DNA of 64,000 nucleotides from Stachybotrys elegans (taxonomy: Eukaryota; Ascomycota; Sordariomycetes; Hypocreales; Stachybotryaceae), in NCBI GenBank assembly GCA_020746835.1, contig JAGPNK010000002.1, forward strand, positions 186,001 through 250,000, in the 5' to 3' direction. Below are positions 1 to 11,745 of this stretch, piece after piece. The notes under the pieces were generated by a model that ran no database searches, was not told the DNA's origin, and worked only from the letters and a program-made list of their open reading frames with translations. The stretch's first letter is position 1, and each line of letters starts with the position of its first letter. The position numbers were made by a program, and so were the translations under genes.

Positions 1-1092
1 CCCGAGAAAGGCCCCGACTACTCGGTCGAAGTCACCCCCTTTCAGGACGCTGTCGATACTACCACAACACGTTGGACTTGGTTGGAGGAGAAAGCCAAGG
101 TCAACGACATCCTCGCCGGGCGCAATGGGCCTGGAGGGTCCCGTAGTGCCTACCCGGGTGTCTATGGCACCGAATACAAGGACCTCATTGCACTGGCCGA
201 GGCCGGTAGAGGCGACGAGGAGGTGGTGCGACCTGAGCATAATCTGTTTGGTCTTGCCATGGTGGGCGGTGGCCGGGTATACGCTCAGGCACATCTATAC
301 GGTACGTTGTTTGTGGTTTACCAATACGCACATGACAGAAGAAGTTAACAAAGATAGACTTCCCTTGGCAATCTCTGGGCAATGCCACGGTCGTCGACAT
401 CGGCGGAGGCATGGGTAAGTGGAGTACTTCCACTATGGTTGCCCTCCGTCTAACATGAACTCAGGTGGCTTCTGCCTTCAGCTCTCGCGCATCTACCCGA
501 ACCTCAACTTTGTGCTCCAGGATCGCGGCCCAGTGCTGGCGCTAAGCGAGGCAAACCTTTGGCCTCGCGAGAACCCGCAGGCGCTTGCCGACGGCCGCAT
601 AAAGTTCGTTGAGCACGACTTTTTCAACGCGAACCCCATCAAGGAGGCGGACGTGTACTGGCTGCGATATGTTATTCATGACTGGTCAGACGATTACTGT
701 ATTACCATCCTGAAGAATATCAGGGTGTCAATGGGCCCTCAGAGCAGAATTCTCGTTTGGTAAGCCTCGGCCAACTCGCTGACCTCGACACGGTGAAGCC
801 ACTCAAGCTGACCGACCACTTTAGCGACCAGGTGATGAACACGACGAACGGCGATGTTCAGCTGCCCTCTGCCCCGGCTCCCCTGCCAGCTAACTATGGG
901 TATTACACGCGCTACTCGCACACCCGAGACCTGTGCGTCATGGCTTTGATCAACGGAATTGAGCGGAAGCCTACAGAGTTCCGAGACATCGTGAAGAAGG
1001 CTGGTCTGCACCTGAACAAATTCTATCAGACTAGAAGTCAGGTAGGGTTGGTGGAAATTGTTCTGCCCAACTCGCCTCTCCGAGAACGATGA
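1..1092 (+). CDS. Class-II (COMT-like) SAM-dependent O-methyltransferase, 5' end missing
   Basis: The gene is cut by the left edge; the reading frame is open from base 1. Exons are 1-301, 358-414, 465-759 and 825-1092, giving 306 visible residues. The second exon joins to the third to make the SAM-binding glycine loop (VDIGGGMGG), followed by YPNLNFVLQDR, a DFF motif and the YWLRYVIHDW segment that holds the catalytic His of plant-COMT-like fungal enzymes. ILVCDQV lies across the third splice. The family methylates hydroxyls of polyketides and other phenolics, using SAM, usually in the cytosol and usually inside metabolite clusters. The missing part is the N-terminal dimerisation helices. The substrate cannot be inferred. 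The pathway partners would be expected to the left of the window. Confidence 0.9.
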
Positions 1093-2795
1093 GAGGCAGG
1101 CAGTGTGTAACATAGTGATGCTCCATAAGAATGAAACGTGATTTTATCTTGTCGTTACGATAACAGACATGCCATTGTTAACGAAATATGTTAGAGACTG
1201 TATTTGCTGGTAGTGGTCCAACAGATGTTTCCGAGCTTGACCATTCTTCCATCTCGTGACAACTGCCAATACAAATTCTTCACAAGGTCTACTTCAGGAG
1301 CGTTAAATCACTGATAGAGACTCACGATTCGAGAGCCGGTCATGCACTTGTGTCGAGTAGGGCTATCACAACAAGGCAACGCAGACATTTAGGGTAGCCA
1401 GTCCCCAAAAATCTTTGTTCCATTAGGCTGATAGCACAAGACTTGGTAAGAATCGGCAATTGGCATTTGACCCCTGGTTCGGTAAAGGACCCCTGTTTGT
1501 AGCCATCTTAGCCAAGGAGCTCCCCACTCTGCCGGCCTTTGCTCTTTCTGGGACATGCCGAAGCGAGGTCCCTAAAGTCTCCGAGCAGCCCCCAACGATG
1601 GGAAGATTGAATGACGTATCCATACATGATACTACCTGCATTTCTTGCTTAGGTGAATGACTCGTGCAAGGAACATAAGCTGCCTGAAGTAAATTTGTAG
1701 TATTCGGCAATAGCGACGGGTTGGCTAGATCGTTGTAAATGTCCAAGTACATCAGGTCGTTCAGGATTGTCAAGGTCCGCCCACATACGCTCATGAGAAG
1801 ACTTTTAGTTGTGAGTTCTTCAAATGATTGTTCAAAAAAAAATAAAAAATTTTACCTACATTTTCATGAGATGCCCCTCCCCCTGCAAACCAAGAGAACT
1901 CCTTTACCCTGGCTTCTTCTTTCACGTCAATCCGGGGGAATCTGCCCAGGATACGAGAGTTCGGATAACAAGGGGTGTCTAACCGAAGGATTCTTGTGGG
2001 ACTCTAAGGTCCCATAAGGTCCCCAAGGATAGCTAGGAAGGTCCCGAGGGCAGGGTAGTTGTAAAATAAGCTTACACAGTGGCGTCGGTCCGCCGGCAAC
2101 GCGGTACGTAAGACGGTATCCCGACGTCGGCGCATCGCTTTTGACGGCAGTACCTTCGAGGTCACCCTTGTCAGAATACGCGTAAGGTCTAGAAATAGGC
2201 CGACGATCGGTACGTATACACATCGAGGCCAGTCTGCTAACAGGAAGTCCCCTGACTGTATACGCACGCTTGCATTTGCTTCCGCTGCCGCTGCCGCTGC
2301 TCCCTTGTTGTTCTCCGGCTCCGGCCAAGGGGTGACGTCAGTAGTCAGACGATTCCTTCATTGTGTGGATTTGTTCCTTTTCCTCACTGCATGCACCTAC
2401 TCTATCACACAATGGCCTCGATCCTTGCATTCTTGTTTAGTGGAGAATCCATCCATGTCGAGTTGAGTGCCACATCAATGTAGTCCTTTGTTCGATATGT
2501 AAATTGCCACTTTCCCATGTACTCTGCATGATGCAGTATGAATCATAACATGACCGAGGGCTAATTTACCTCCCGGAGAGTCCTTGGTCCAGGCGCTGAA
2601 CATCTCCCTTTGTTTGGGCTTACCCCCCAATACAATCACAAAATTCTAGCATTCTCTGGACATGGGCAATCTTGAAGAGCAGGTAGTTTGCAAGCGAGGG
2701 ATCGGCGGTACAGGATCCCCCACCACGACTGGGTAGATAGCCAACTAACTAATCGGAATCTGTCTACAGTACATAAGCCACCGCGTACAGCAGGC
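1093..2795. other. Intergenic, convergent 3' regions; nothing recognised
   Basis: This lies between the 3' ends of the methyltransferase and the hydrolase. I see only short open frames without domains or codon structure, a short GCCGCT run near 2282-2305 and an A-rich tract near 1835-1850. No tRNA, repeat or coding remnant could be supported. Confidence 0.5.
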
Positions 2796-4041
2796 TTAAG
2801 CGGAGTGGCGGTCCAGGAAGACACGTATATCCTCCATCACCAACGGAGCAGCGCGGTGGTACAATAGAGCGTGACCGGTATTTTCGTAAACCTTTATGAC
2901 GTGCTCCGTGGCGTGCGGAAAGTGATCGTATAGCGCGTAAGGCTCACTGCCACAACGACGGCCGCAGAAGATGGTGTCCATCTCGCCGATACCAAGGAAG
3001 ACGGGCTTCCGATAGGTATAGGCTGTGACAAGATGGAAGACAAAGGTGATGGCCGCGCCAAGGGTGTCGACGTCGCGCGTGGGGAACTCCTGCACAAGGA
3101 GCTCCTGATCGTAGTCGCCGAAGAAATTGGCGGCTTCGCGAGCGGTGAGGCCGCTTTGGGTCTGGTACCAATCTTCAAGGTGGCCCCAACGTTCCGCATC
3201 GATGTCGGCGGCGGCGCTCTGCAAGCCGGCCAAGAAGGCCGGGTAAGAGTAGGAAGTGTCCCAGCTGACGCCCAGCAGGATGGTCAGATCGACATCATCA
3301 GGGTATTGTTCCACCAAGCTGTTAGCAATGGTGCCGCCAAGGGAGAACCCCACAAGCGCAATGTTGTCGTAGGATCGCCCGAGGAGCTCCCCAGAGCGGG
3401 TTCTCTGAAGAACCTGGTGGGTAGTCTGGACGAACGTGCCCACCTGCACCTCAAGAAGACCGTGAGGGTAAGAACTCTCGCCAGCGCCTGGGGATGGATG
3501 GTCAGTCTGGACCTGTCCCGACACCAGGGAAAAGGAAGTTTGGGAGGCTTACCAATGAGATCAACGGCAAGAGTCGAATATCCGGCCAGATTCATAAAGC
3601 GAGTGTAACTATACGTCTCAGGCTCATAGAAAAACTCCCACATGCCCTTATTGTAGGTAGCACCGTGCAGCAAAACCTGCAGCGTCTGTCTGCTCTCCAC
3701 GCCAGGGCCCGGCACGCAGTAACGTGCCGCGAGCTCATACTCTCCATTCATGATGACATGGCGCTCGGCCAGGACATGCAACGTCTCTATCTCCCAGGGA
3801 TCCAGCGAGAACTCACCCTCCACTGTCTGCGTGGCAGTAACAGGGATGATAAAGTTGCGGCAGGTTGCACCCCATTCTGTTGTTTCCGTGCCGTCTAGAT
3901 GGCCACGTTAGCACTCGTTGGGTTGCATGTGAGGAATACAAGCTACCTACTGGTAACAAGCTGCCGAGGTCGGAAGGACGGGAGAGCCTGGGCAGTGTAG
4001 GCGCATGCAAGCAGAGGCAAAGCCCGAAGGAAGGAGTGCAT
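2796..4041 (-). CDS. Secreted alpha/beta-hydrolase (serine hydrolase)
   Basis: Three exons (4041-3951, 3894-3553, 3487-2796) close in frame to give 374 residues. The ATG at 4041 was chosen because it opens a signal peptide (MHSFLRALPLLACAYTAQA) that is lost if translation starts in exon 2. The oxyanion segment LLHGATYN, the nucleophile elbow GFSLGG and the late histidine region ENTGHALLYH are in the order expected of the alpha/beta-hydrolase fold; VFLGIGEMDTIF probably carries the acid residue. It is therefore likely an extracellular esterase or lipase-like enzyme; the substrate is unknown. It faces the methyltransferase tail-to-tail across 1.7 kb. Confidence 0.88.
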
Positions 4042-5767
4042 CTTGCAGAAACGTGAGTAGACGGCGAGTCAAAGTAGATCTGCCGAGTATCGTGAGCGAC
4101 AGGTTGTGACCCTAAACAGCGATTACGATTCAAACCAGCACACATGGTTCGTCAATCCCGTTGCTTATAAAGAAGGGTTACATCGGAATATCCGGGGACC
4201 TGAAATTAGGTCCGTAAGGTCCCATTGACATGATTGATGCCATACATATCGGACCTGAGTAGGGTCGCAGATGCAGAGCAGCATAGGTCCTTCGGTTTGC
4301 CAAGTTTCATGATATTAGCAGCCGTGTGAATATCATGAGCCCTGCTTTCCTGATTACGCCCAGATGCCAAGAATTGTATGTGGTAATCTCCGGCGCAGTA
4401 ATCGCTGCAGGAAGACCATGGTTGCTTGCCTCCTTCGAGTATTCATGTGCGTGTTCCCCAGGCTCAACCGAATGCTGAGCTTTCCCCGGTCTTGGCTGCT
4501 ACGTGGTGACGAATCTAGGGGCTCGGCATATATCGCATATCATCGTCTTCGAGACCTACAGATCATGATCTTACGGTGAACGAACTCCGGGGGCGAATGC
4601 ATGATGTGACGATGATACTTTACTAATGGGGACTTGTTTCCCCCTCTCCCCTTGCTTCCCCCTTTTACCCCAATAGCCGGAGACCAGATACCTAAGCGGC
4701 GGCGCCACCCTCTGATCGTATTATACGCCAAGACCTCTATGCGCAGGAAAACCAAGTTTTTGTTTATGCGAACGCTTTTCTCCCTGTTATTATACCTACT
4801 GTCGAAGTCTTGGCTAAGATATGTTTGAGCTCTCTAGGATTCTCCGGATTGCCCCGACTTCGCATATGATAAGACACCGACTGCGACTTGCCGCTTTCAG
4901 AAACAATCTGCCCGGCTGACATCCCCGGTTCTAGCCGTCTTACAAAGGACACGGGCAGCGGAAATAAGCCGCCTTGCTCATCTGATTCCCGTCTCCCCGC
5001 CAAGATGGGTTGGGGTCATTAGTGATGACAGGCTGACGTGTTTGGGGGAAGCATCTTTATACCTCCCAATCCACGTGGCATATGTTACTGAGAAGCCAGT
5101 TTCTTGATATACCACGGAAGGCAGTCTGCGATGGCGCCATGACTGTGAATATCTGTCCAGTCAAATGTAGTCATGGCCACATGTCGACTAATCTCGTCCT
5201 CATGTCACAAATGGCGAATATGCACCTTCGAGCCGCTCGAAGTTAGGCTATTGTGGGGGAGCCCGCATTCTCGTTGACATGCATGGGCCCAGCTGCCCGA
5301 CTCGCTCGGGCTTGGATAAGAGCGGGTTGCTTTGCTTATTCCCTATGCAACCCTTGTCGTCATGAACGGCCCGCTAGTTTAACATCCTGCCTGTCTGGGG
5401 AACAAGGGGCGGATGCCCTTCCGAAAGCAGAGTCAAATTCAGCCTCATAGTGAATCTCTCCACGAATCCTTCATGAATCCAGGTATCCACGTCTCCCACA
5501 TCTCCACTGGCGCCTGGCTGTAATAGAAGAGATTAGCAAACCGCACCTGGGGCCGGCCACAAAACAAAATTCGGGCTGTGACTGCTATATTCTCCTGTCG
5601 CTGCGCGCCATTCAGATGGTCTGCAAGGTCTATCTATGCAGGCCGGTATTATGCAGTGACAATGTTGCAAACATAGAAGGCATATCCTAGTTGTTGATGA
5701 TTGTGACAAGGAAACTCTGCTTGGCTATCTTCCTGCATATAGATGTATGTATCCGTCATCTTTGCCT
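4042..5767. other. Intergenic; hydrolase promoter side, nothing else recognised
   Basis: This contains the upstream region of the secreted hydrolase (a TATAA-like element, rc of TTATAA, near 4165) and the 3' flank of the Myb gene. No domain-bearing frame, RNA gene or repeat was found. Confidence 0.45.
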
Positions 5768-7456
5768 CTAGACGTTAATCTCGAGCTTCACGTTGCCTTT
5801 CAACTTCTTCACGCATGTCAACAGATCCTCCAGCGTATCAGGGTCGCATTGGTCCACCATGAGCGATATCCTCCGGACCGAGCTGCCTGCCTGCGTGTCC
5901 AAACTTTCGGCCCCATTAGCACCATCGCCGCTGAAATCCTGGCCAGCGCTCGGGCTAGCCTTCACGACTAGCGTGGTGGCGTCTGAGCTCGACCAGTCGG
6001 TGGCGGCTGGGCGATCAAGGGGGAAGAGAGCAAACTGGGCTGCTGTGGCGTCCGATGTTCCTGAAGGCCACTGTAACACTGATGAATCATGTGTCGCAGC
6101 TTCAGTCAGGTCTGTGGGTAGTATTGTTGCAGCTGCAGGAGAGGCTCCTCCTATTTGTTGTCGACTGTGCTGATGGTCCAAAGCCATGCTACTCCCCGAG
6201 CCGCAGGGGTAAGCATCCTCAGTTGAGGATAGTACGGTGGGCGTTGGCGATGTGAAGAGCGTCCCCATGTCATGCGTCCAGTTGACCCCCAATGAACAGA
6301 CCCAGGCGTCACTCTCCCACTCCATTTGTCCAACAGTGTTACCTTGCCTGGTTGGGGTATCATCATACTCGTTGGGCGCGTCAGAGTTGGTCTCTGCTTC
6401 CGTTTCTGTGGGCGCCTCGTCTCGCTTCTTGCGGGCCGGGGGCGGTGGTGGTGAGCAGCTGGATCTGTTCTCGCCGCCCGCTGTGCCCGGCCTTCTCGTT
6501 AGGGTAGAATACCTGCAGAGGGATTATCAGCCGTCGAGGTTGCAACCCAAGGTGTATGAAGGAGGAGAAGAAGGAGGGGAGGGGTAGCGTTGCAGGCAAA
6601 CGCCAAGGCAATAATAACGCACCTGTTCTTAAGCTCATTTTTGGCTCGTCTTGGAAACTCTTGGTCGTGTATTAGCTTCCAGTCACGGCCGTGCGCCCGA
6701 ACGAGGCTGAGAAGAAACCGGTCCTGTAATTTGATTCAACCAGAGGGTTCGGGTTAGCATTGGTATCTGTAAGCAGGGCGTTGCTTGGACTATGGAAATA
6801 GTTGGCGAAATTTACCCACCTCCTCCGGAGTCCACTCGCCGTGATCTAGCCGTGGATCTAAACTATACTGCCAGCGTTTGGCACATTCTGTAAGCGCGGG
6901 ACAACCGACACTGGTGTTAGTCCTACTACGACCCGATGGAAGAAGTTTGGGGGGGGGATTTCATGGCGATACGTACGATCTGGGCTGCGCAAACCAACCA
7001 CGTTCGCAATAGTCGCCCACCTTTATGTAAGTTATGATAGTCAGCCAACCAGAAGATCATGGGATATGAAAACCAGACCGGCGCCGCCAACGGTGCAAAA
7101 AGAACCCCACGAGGCCACATTGCTTGTAAATTGGTTGGGTACTCACCTCTGACCGTGGATCCGCACTGCTTCGCGTAGTCTTTCGTCTTCGCTTTCGTCC
7201 CATGCGCCCTTCTTGAGGCTGCCACACACTTTGTTTATCCACCGTTTTCGGCAGTCTTTGTTTGTTCTCCCGGGGAGCTTGGCTGCGATTCTGTTCCAGT
7301 CTTTCACCTGCCCGTTTGCCACTGCGAGAATGAGTATGTGGGCATGTAAGATCCGAGGGGCTCAAGCCACTGACGTTGCGTTCTAGCTTCGTGGTAGAGG
7401 ATGTTATCTTCCGCCTCAGTCCATCTTCTGCGAATGCGGCGCTCGGCGGTATCCAT
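5768..7456 (-). CDS. Myb/SANT three-repeat DNA-binding protein
   Basis: Six exons: 7456-7375, 7321-7147, 7020-6977, 6887-6820, 6723-6623 and 6512-5768, for 404 residues. The spliced N-terminal 180 residues form tandem Myb repeats: RRRWTEAEDNILYHEA with DWNRIAAKLPGRTNKDCRKRW; KKGAWDESEDERLREAV with RWATIANVVGLRSPDQCAKRW; HGEWTPEEDRFLLSLV with DWKLIHDQEFPRRAKNELKNRY. Tryptophan spacing and the recognition-helix RW/RY ends are well kept. A proline-rich basic stretch (SCSPPPPPARKKR) follows and may act in nuclear import; the rest is low-complexity Ser/Thr/Asp, typical of an activation region. Fungal proteins of this layout often regulate asexual development or metabolite clusters. The target is unknown here. 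Confidence 0.9.
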
Positions 7457-7626
7457 GATGTCCGGGTGTTGGTGGTGGTGTGATGGCGCAACGCTGTTGG
7501 AGCGGCTTTCTCATTGTCTCTGTGTAAGCTATACACACTGGACAATATACAGGAAACCCTCTGCCTTTTGCCTGCATCCGTGCACTCCTGGGCAATGACA
7601 CGTGTAAATATGTACATTTGGGTTTC

Positions 7627-7635
7627 TATATAAAG
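7627..7635. promoter_or_regulatory. TATA-box-like element
   Basis: TATATAAAG reads as a consensus TATA box on the plus strand and CTTTATATA on the minus strand. It lies about 170 bp upstream of the Myb start codon (minus) and 120 bp upstream of a short plus-strand frame. Which promoter it serves cannot be decided from sequence. Confidence 0.4.
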
Positions 7636-7833
7636 GGGCCGCCGAGTATCCACTCTGTCGTTCTGTTACGGCAGTCCGGGCAGCAAATCTGAGCTCCAGA
7701 GAATACATCATACTTGCATCTTACTACGTCCCCCTCTTCTCGCTCTTCTTCAGTATGCATCTTTCGTCGCTTCGCGGTAAGACGTGTGTAACACTCGCCA
7801 CTGGCATAGCCCTCGCTTGGCGCTGCCTCGTCT

Positions 7834-7863
7834 TGGCAGGCCTTTTCCTGGCAGGCCTTTTCC
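7834..7863. repeat. Two perfect 15-bp tandem copies
   Basis: TGGCAGGCCTTTTCC occurs twice head to tail. The period is a multiple of three, and it encodes a repeated LAGLF in the short frame that covers it. Confidence 0.75.
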
Positions 7864-8891
7864 CGGCCCGATATGGGGACAGGGGACTTTGAGCTGCAAA
7901 TACAAGACTAAGCTGCCTTGGTGTGGTTGTCCAAGGTAGCACAAGGACTGGAGCACGAATGACGGCAGACTGTTGTGCTACCAATGTACACATGGTACCG
8001 ATTCCATCCTACACACGGAATGCGAGATAAGCCATAAAGGGTGAGCAGATCTAACGTAACAGCGCGCGCAACGTTTTTTGTGGAATCCTGCAGCCAGACA
8101 TGCGCGTCCGGGCTGGCGTTCAACCGTGCTTACGCGAGATGCCAAGTAGTCCTGACCAAGCATACGAAAGGTGGCCCTGCAGTATTACATGCCAAGCAGA
8201 AAGAACATCGCCGTGACCTCCCAATCCTCCCAAAACCGACTCGTTTCCACTCTACTTCGAATGTTCATTCGTAAGGACACCTCGATCATCGACAGCTCAT
8301 TTCAACAGATGAGGCCATCACACGGTGCCACCCTTGCACCGGGCTTACCCCTTGAGGCCAAAGCCGAACAGATTGTTATCTACCGTGCAGTAGCGCTCCC
8401 ACGGCATTGCTTTTATATGCTCGAAAAAGTTTCCGTTCAGGGTTCAGGCATCCGGGGTGAGTTCCGCAGTCAGGTCCACCCCCAGATGAGCAGGATGAAC
8501 AAACCCTCGTCGCGCCCGCCACTGATCTGCAAGACTTTATGTACTGCAACGCACATCCCCACCTTAAACCCTCTAGACAGGCTGACGGGGGAAAAGTGTA
8601 GGTCCTAGAAAGGTCCCCAACGTATCATTGCAGAGACCCGAAAAGAAACCTGCATACATAGTGCGCTCTGACAAAGGGATGGAGTAGAGGCGTAGAGTGT
8701 AAGATCCGATTATCCCGACCGTTGTGCCCAAAACAGAGTTTTCTCACTGCGCGTCTTCTTTCCTGTCTTGCGTCAACTCCAAAGTCCTTGGCCCGATACA
8801 CCTCGGTCAGCAAGTGCCGTGTTCATTCCATATATACCTATTTCCACCGGCCATCGACCTGCCCGTTTCATCACCCAGCTGCCAGCCCGTC

Positions 8892-10988
8892 ATGTCATCC
8901 GCACCTTCGACGCTCGAAGCCCCCATGGGGGGCGAGAAGCCATCACCGGCCTCTACCTCTGACGATGGGCAGAACCCAAGCCCAACACCTAGTAGTAGTG
9001 AAGACGCGTCGCCTAGGAAAATACATGGCTTTGTTGTAAGTTTTCTCCAACTTCCGTGATGCCCATCTACGACTGGCTGACTGGATGCGGCTCTTAGTGG
9101 TTTGTCGCCGTCGCAGCTACCTTATCCAGCATCTTCTTGTATTCTCTAGACAACACCATTGTTGCAGATATTACACCTGTAAGTGAACATAGCTTGTCTA
9201 CTGGTGGTTTCTTATCCATCATTTGCTGACCAATTGACTACAGACGATAGTCAACACGTTTGGGAATGTCGAAAATCTGCCCTGGCTCTCCGTTGGGTAA
9301 GCCATCCGCCACCTGGAGACATCTTTGCCCTCCTTGACTAACCAAGGAGAATTCTAGCTTCCTACTGGGAGGTGAAGCAGCTGTTCTGTCCTTTGGAAAG
9401 CTCTATGGACTCTTTGATGCGAAATGGATATACATCATCTCGGCAGTCATCTTTAATGTCGGCTCAGCTGTGTGCGGCGCCGCCCCAAATCTTGATGCAC
9501 TCATCGTCGGCCGTGTCATTGCCGGACTGGGTGGCAACGGCATGTATCTCGGCGTCATCAACCTCCTGTCCGTCAACACCACGGACCGTGAACGGCCGGG
9601 CTATCTGGGCCTCAAGTAAGTCAAAATTTACTCCATAGTCCAAAGCATACAAGCTCCGGAACTGACAGCAAGATCATAGTGGCCTTGTCTGGGGTGTAGG
9701 CACTGTTCTTGGGCCCGTTGTAGGCGGTGGCTTCGCCGAGTCTTCTGCAACCTGGCGATGGGCCTTTTACCTCAACCTCTGTGTGGCTGCCGTGTGCGCG
9801 CCCGTCTATCTATTCTGGCTACCCTCCTTCAAACCACGACCCAACGATAAGCCCTCTACTCTTCTACGAGAGTACGACTTTGTGGGTACTTTACTCATCG
9901 TCGGTGCACTCATCACACTCATAATGGGCATCAACTTTGGCGGAGCTGTCTACGCGTGGAACAGCGGTCAGAACATTGCCCTGTTTGTCGTCTCGGGCGT
10001 CCTCTTTGGTCTCTTCGGTGCACAACAAACTCTCTGCATCTTCACCAGCACGAAAAACCGCCTTTTCCCAGTGCATTTCCTCAAGAGATACAACGCTGTA
10101 CTTCTCTTCATATGCGCCGCCGCAAGTAATTGCGCATGCTTCATCCCCATCTACTACATTCCTCTCTACTTTCAGTTTACAAGAGGTGATGGCGCCATTG
10201 ATGCTGCTGTGCGGTTGATGCCTTACATCATCGTCCTGAGTGCAGCCATTTTGGCTAACGGTCACCTCATGGGCAAGTTCAGCTACTTCCAGCCTTGGTA
10301 TATTGCCGGTGGAATTCTTGCTCTTGTAGGTGGCGTACTGCTGTGTAAGTGCTAGCCTGGTTGACTATGTTGTATCCTGCTTACGTTCACACTCGCTGAT
10401 ATTCTTTTACTGTAGCTCGCATTCATACCGATACACCGGAGGGAGAAATCTACGCTTATGAAGTCATCACAGGTCTTGGCACCGGTGCTTGTGCCCAAGC
10501 TGGGTATGCCGTGATTCAGGGCATGATTGCTGCCGAGGAGACGGCTTATTCGATTAGCTTCATGATGCTCGGTGAGTCGAAGTCATATCAACACTAAATG
10601 GAACTCAGCTGATCCCAGACAGCTCAAACTGGAGGTATTGCTCTCGGCCTATCTCTATCCGGCGCCGTCTTCATCAATACAGCTGTGCAAGGATTGACCA
10701 CTGTGCTTCCTGGTGTTCCTCGCGCTGAGCTCCAGCTCGCCGTATCGGGAACCAGCGGCGACTATTTCCGGTCACTGGAACCACAGCAGCAAGAGGATTC
10801 CATCAACGCTATTGTGTCCGCGTTGACCAATGTCTTCATCTTGGTCTATGTAGGCGCTGCCGTCACGCTTGTGTGCTCACTGCTATTCACGGTAAGCTTT
10901 TCTAATCATCAACTCATTGAGGATCTATGGCTGATTAAACTTCAAGAAACGAAAACTGTACAGCACCGGCCCAGCAATTGTGGGCTAA
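8892..10988 (+). CDS. MFS drug/toxin efflux transporter, DHA2 (14-TM) type
   Basis: Eight exons: 8892-9035, 9098-9178, 9244-9296, 9358-9615, 9680-10344, 10416-10571, 10623-10891 and 10947-10988, for 555 residues. The first 45 residues are hydrophilic and Ser/Pro-rich; membrane spans start at WFVAVAATL. The antiporter signature is present: LDNTIVADITPTIV in TM1, then GFLLGGEA, GRVIAGLGGNGMY, and motif C-like GVGTVLGPVVGG followed by TWRWAFYLNL. This set matches the 14-span DHA2 group that contains AflT-like and TOXA-like pumps, which export small molecules across the plasma membrane by proton antiport. Its place beside the aldo-keto reductase and near the methyltransferase fits export of a secondary metabolite; this is inference. 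The last exon codes for only 13 residues. Confidence 0.92.
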
Positions 10989-11745
10989 TGTGATGGTGCG
11001 GCGACTTTTTGCTTCGAGATGCAAGTTCCAAGATCAAATCTCGTAAAGCGTCAGTAAAGGGTTGACTTGAACGGAATATCCGTTTCTATTGTGGCAACTG
11101 AGCTACAACTCCAATTCCGAATGATGGTTCTCAAGCACCGAGATGGGCAGACGTTAGACGTTTCCAGGAGCATTTTCTATTCATTGCCCTTACTCCCTGG
11201 TATGGGTGTACGAAAAAGAGTTCTTCTGTCTGGCTTTAGATAGATATTTTGGTGTAAATGCGCAAAAGAACAATAGATGGAGTCAAAGTCTCCATAAGCA
11301 ACAATGACTACCCAGTTGTCCGTGGGATTTGAATAATCCCAGAAGACAAAATGCTCATCAAGCTATAATGGTGTGTCTTGCTGTACCTGTAAGCGGGTAG
11401 TAGGAGCGGTAAAGGCAGCGGACCTAACCTGACCTAACTGCCCGTGGCCTCTTTCGCTACATGACGATGTCGACCCTTCGCCCTCGTATTGTTCGTGTGG
11501 CCTTCACTGAGCAAGTGAGCCACATTCATGGGACAAGAATCGAAGTGAAGTTCTGTTTCAAGCAGCAGGGTTTATGGGTTTGTTGCTTTGATAATGCTCA
11601 CTGAACACAGCCAAACCTGTGAATGATCACATGCTCGAACTAAATAAGATGTGTCCTAGGAACCGATGATAAAAAGGAACGTTTTTGTATAATCTCCTAA
11701 AGGCAACATTCTGCCGTACATCTTGCATCCATGGGATGAATAATC
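10989..11745. other. Intergenic between convergent 3' ends; nothing recognised
   Basis: This is 3' flanking sequence of the MFS gene and of the aldo-keto reductase. No coding frame with a recognisable domain, and no repeat. Confidence 0.5.

Larger units (their letters stand above)
7457..8891. other. Divergent intergenic region between Myb gene and MFS gene
   Basis: This is the shared upstream region of the Myb regulator (minus) and the MFS transporter (plus), 1.4 kb. It holds a TATA-like motif at 7627-7635 and a 15-bp tandem duplication (listed separately). A 45-codon ATG frame at 7755-7892 is discussed under findings. No other gene is seen. Confidence 0.5.

Noticed and set aside
9891..10265. 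Minus-strand frame inside the MFS gene
   Set aside because: It is the antisense shadow of exon 5, which encodes clear membrane spans.
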